6,307 nucleotides of DNA from positions 1-6,307 of the forward strand of contig JAHUZY010000321.1 in assembly GCA_019264505.1 (NCBI GenBank), given 5' to 3'. Shown one piece after another: positions 6,131 to 6,307 of this stretch. The number at the start of each line of letters is the position of its first letter. Positions within the stretch are counted from its first letter, which is position 1. The DNA comes from Phenylobacterium sp. (lineage in GTDB: Bacteria > Pseudomonadota > Alphaproteobacteria > Caulobacterales > Caulobacteraceae). The translations under genes and the position numbers were made by a program. A model generated the notes under the pieces. That model did no database searches. It saw only the letters and a program-made list of their open reading frames with translations, and was not told where the DNA came from.

Positions 6131-6307
6131 GCTCGTCTGCCCGGCTGGGTCGCCGGCCATGCTTGAAGCGGCCATCGAGGCTGGCGCCGACAGCGTTTAT
6201 TGCGGCCTGCGCGACGAGACCAATGCGCGGAACTTTCCTGGCCTCAACTTCGATGCGGAAGAGCTGGCGCGCGCGGTGGACTTCGCCCATCGCAGGGGCG
6301 CCAAGGT
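6117..6307 (+). CDS. ubiU: Peptidase U32-family protein of anaerobic ubiquinone hydroxylation, 5' part
   Basis: Only the first 63 codons are in the window; the frame is open to its end. The start MGSIELVCPAGSPAMLEAAI, followed by GADSVYCGL, the segment DETNARNFPGLNF and an acidic helix, matches the N-terminus of E. coli UbiU (YhbU: ELLCPAGN, GADAVYIGL, TNARHFAGLNF) as I remember it. UbiU pairs with UbiV; both carry [4Fe-4S] clusters and together hydroxylate the ubiquinone ring without O2, using prephenate as the oxygen source. The cluster-binding cysteines of this family lie further downstream and cannot be checked here. The TNAR-x-F-x-GLNF segment favours UbiU over UbiV and over the RNA-modifying U32 proteins RlhA and TrhP. 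It overlaps ubiT by 14 bases, so the two are co-transcribed; ubiV is expected next, outside the window. Confidence 0.9.
   Translation, partial: MGSIELVCPAGSPAMLEAAIEAGADSVYCGLRDETNARNFPGLNFDAEELARAVDFAHRRGAK

Noticed and set aside
5778..6290. Minus-strand open frame (170 codons) opposite ubiT and ubiU
   Set aside because: The plus-strand genes here are recognised families with a strong ribosome site; the antisense product is Arg/Gly-rich and lacks motifs.
1..6307. CRISPR arrays, tRNA or rRNA genes, insertion sequences, attachment sites
   Set aside because: No regularly spaced repeats, transposase-like frames, terminal inverted repeats or tRNA-like folds were seen on reading the window; nearly all of it is accounted for by coding sequence.

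Overview
The window is GC-rich, densely packed bacterial DNA with every recognisable gene on the + strand. Gene content, codon use and protein style suggest a facultatively anaerobic, denitrifying or nitrate-respiring proteobacterium. An alphaproteobacterium, perhaps of the Caulobacterales, is my best guess, but this is inference; no rRNA or other taxonomic marker is present.

Region 1 (1-4607) is the distal part of a respiratory nitrate reductase operon. It opens inside narI, the cytochrome b subunit of NarGHI. Then follow, almost without gaps: a cytoplasmic parvulin-type prolyl isomerase with an unexplained C-terminal extension; an outer-membrane beta-barrel porin resembling the alginate-export family; a hemerythrin-like di-iron protein; a beta-class carbonic anhydrase; and MobA, which makes the molybdenum dinucleotide cofactor that NarG needs. 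Gene spacings are 4, 3, 20, -4 and -4 bases, so this looks like one transcript. The last three genes are joined by two ATGA stop/start overlaps.

Region 2 (4608-5480) starts with a 99-base gap holding a good FNR/DNR-type box. It is followed by a Crp/Fnr-family regulator that lacks the N-terminal iron-sulfur cysteines of Fnr but keeps the E-x-x-S-R recognition helix. The regulator may sense NO, nitrite or nitrate (DNR/NnrR/NarR-like) and may control its own gene.

Region 3 (5481-6307) is a 107-base gap, then ubiT (SCP2 lipid-binding protein) overlapping the start of ubiU (peptidase U32 family, cut by the window end). These belong to the oxygen-independent ubiquinone pathway.

Together the genes form a module for nitrate respiration without oxygen: the reductase itself, its assembly and cofactor supply, a possible outer-membrane route, a possible nitrosative-stress protein, a dedicated regulator, and anaerobic supply of the quinone whose quinol NarI oxidises. 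The individual families are known. What merits attention is the insertion of the porin, hemerythrin and carbonic anhydrase genes between nar and mobA, and the extended prolyl isomerase.
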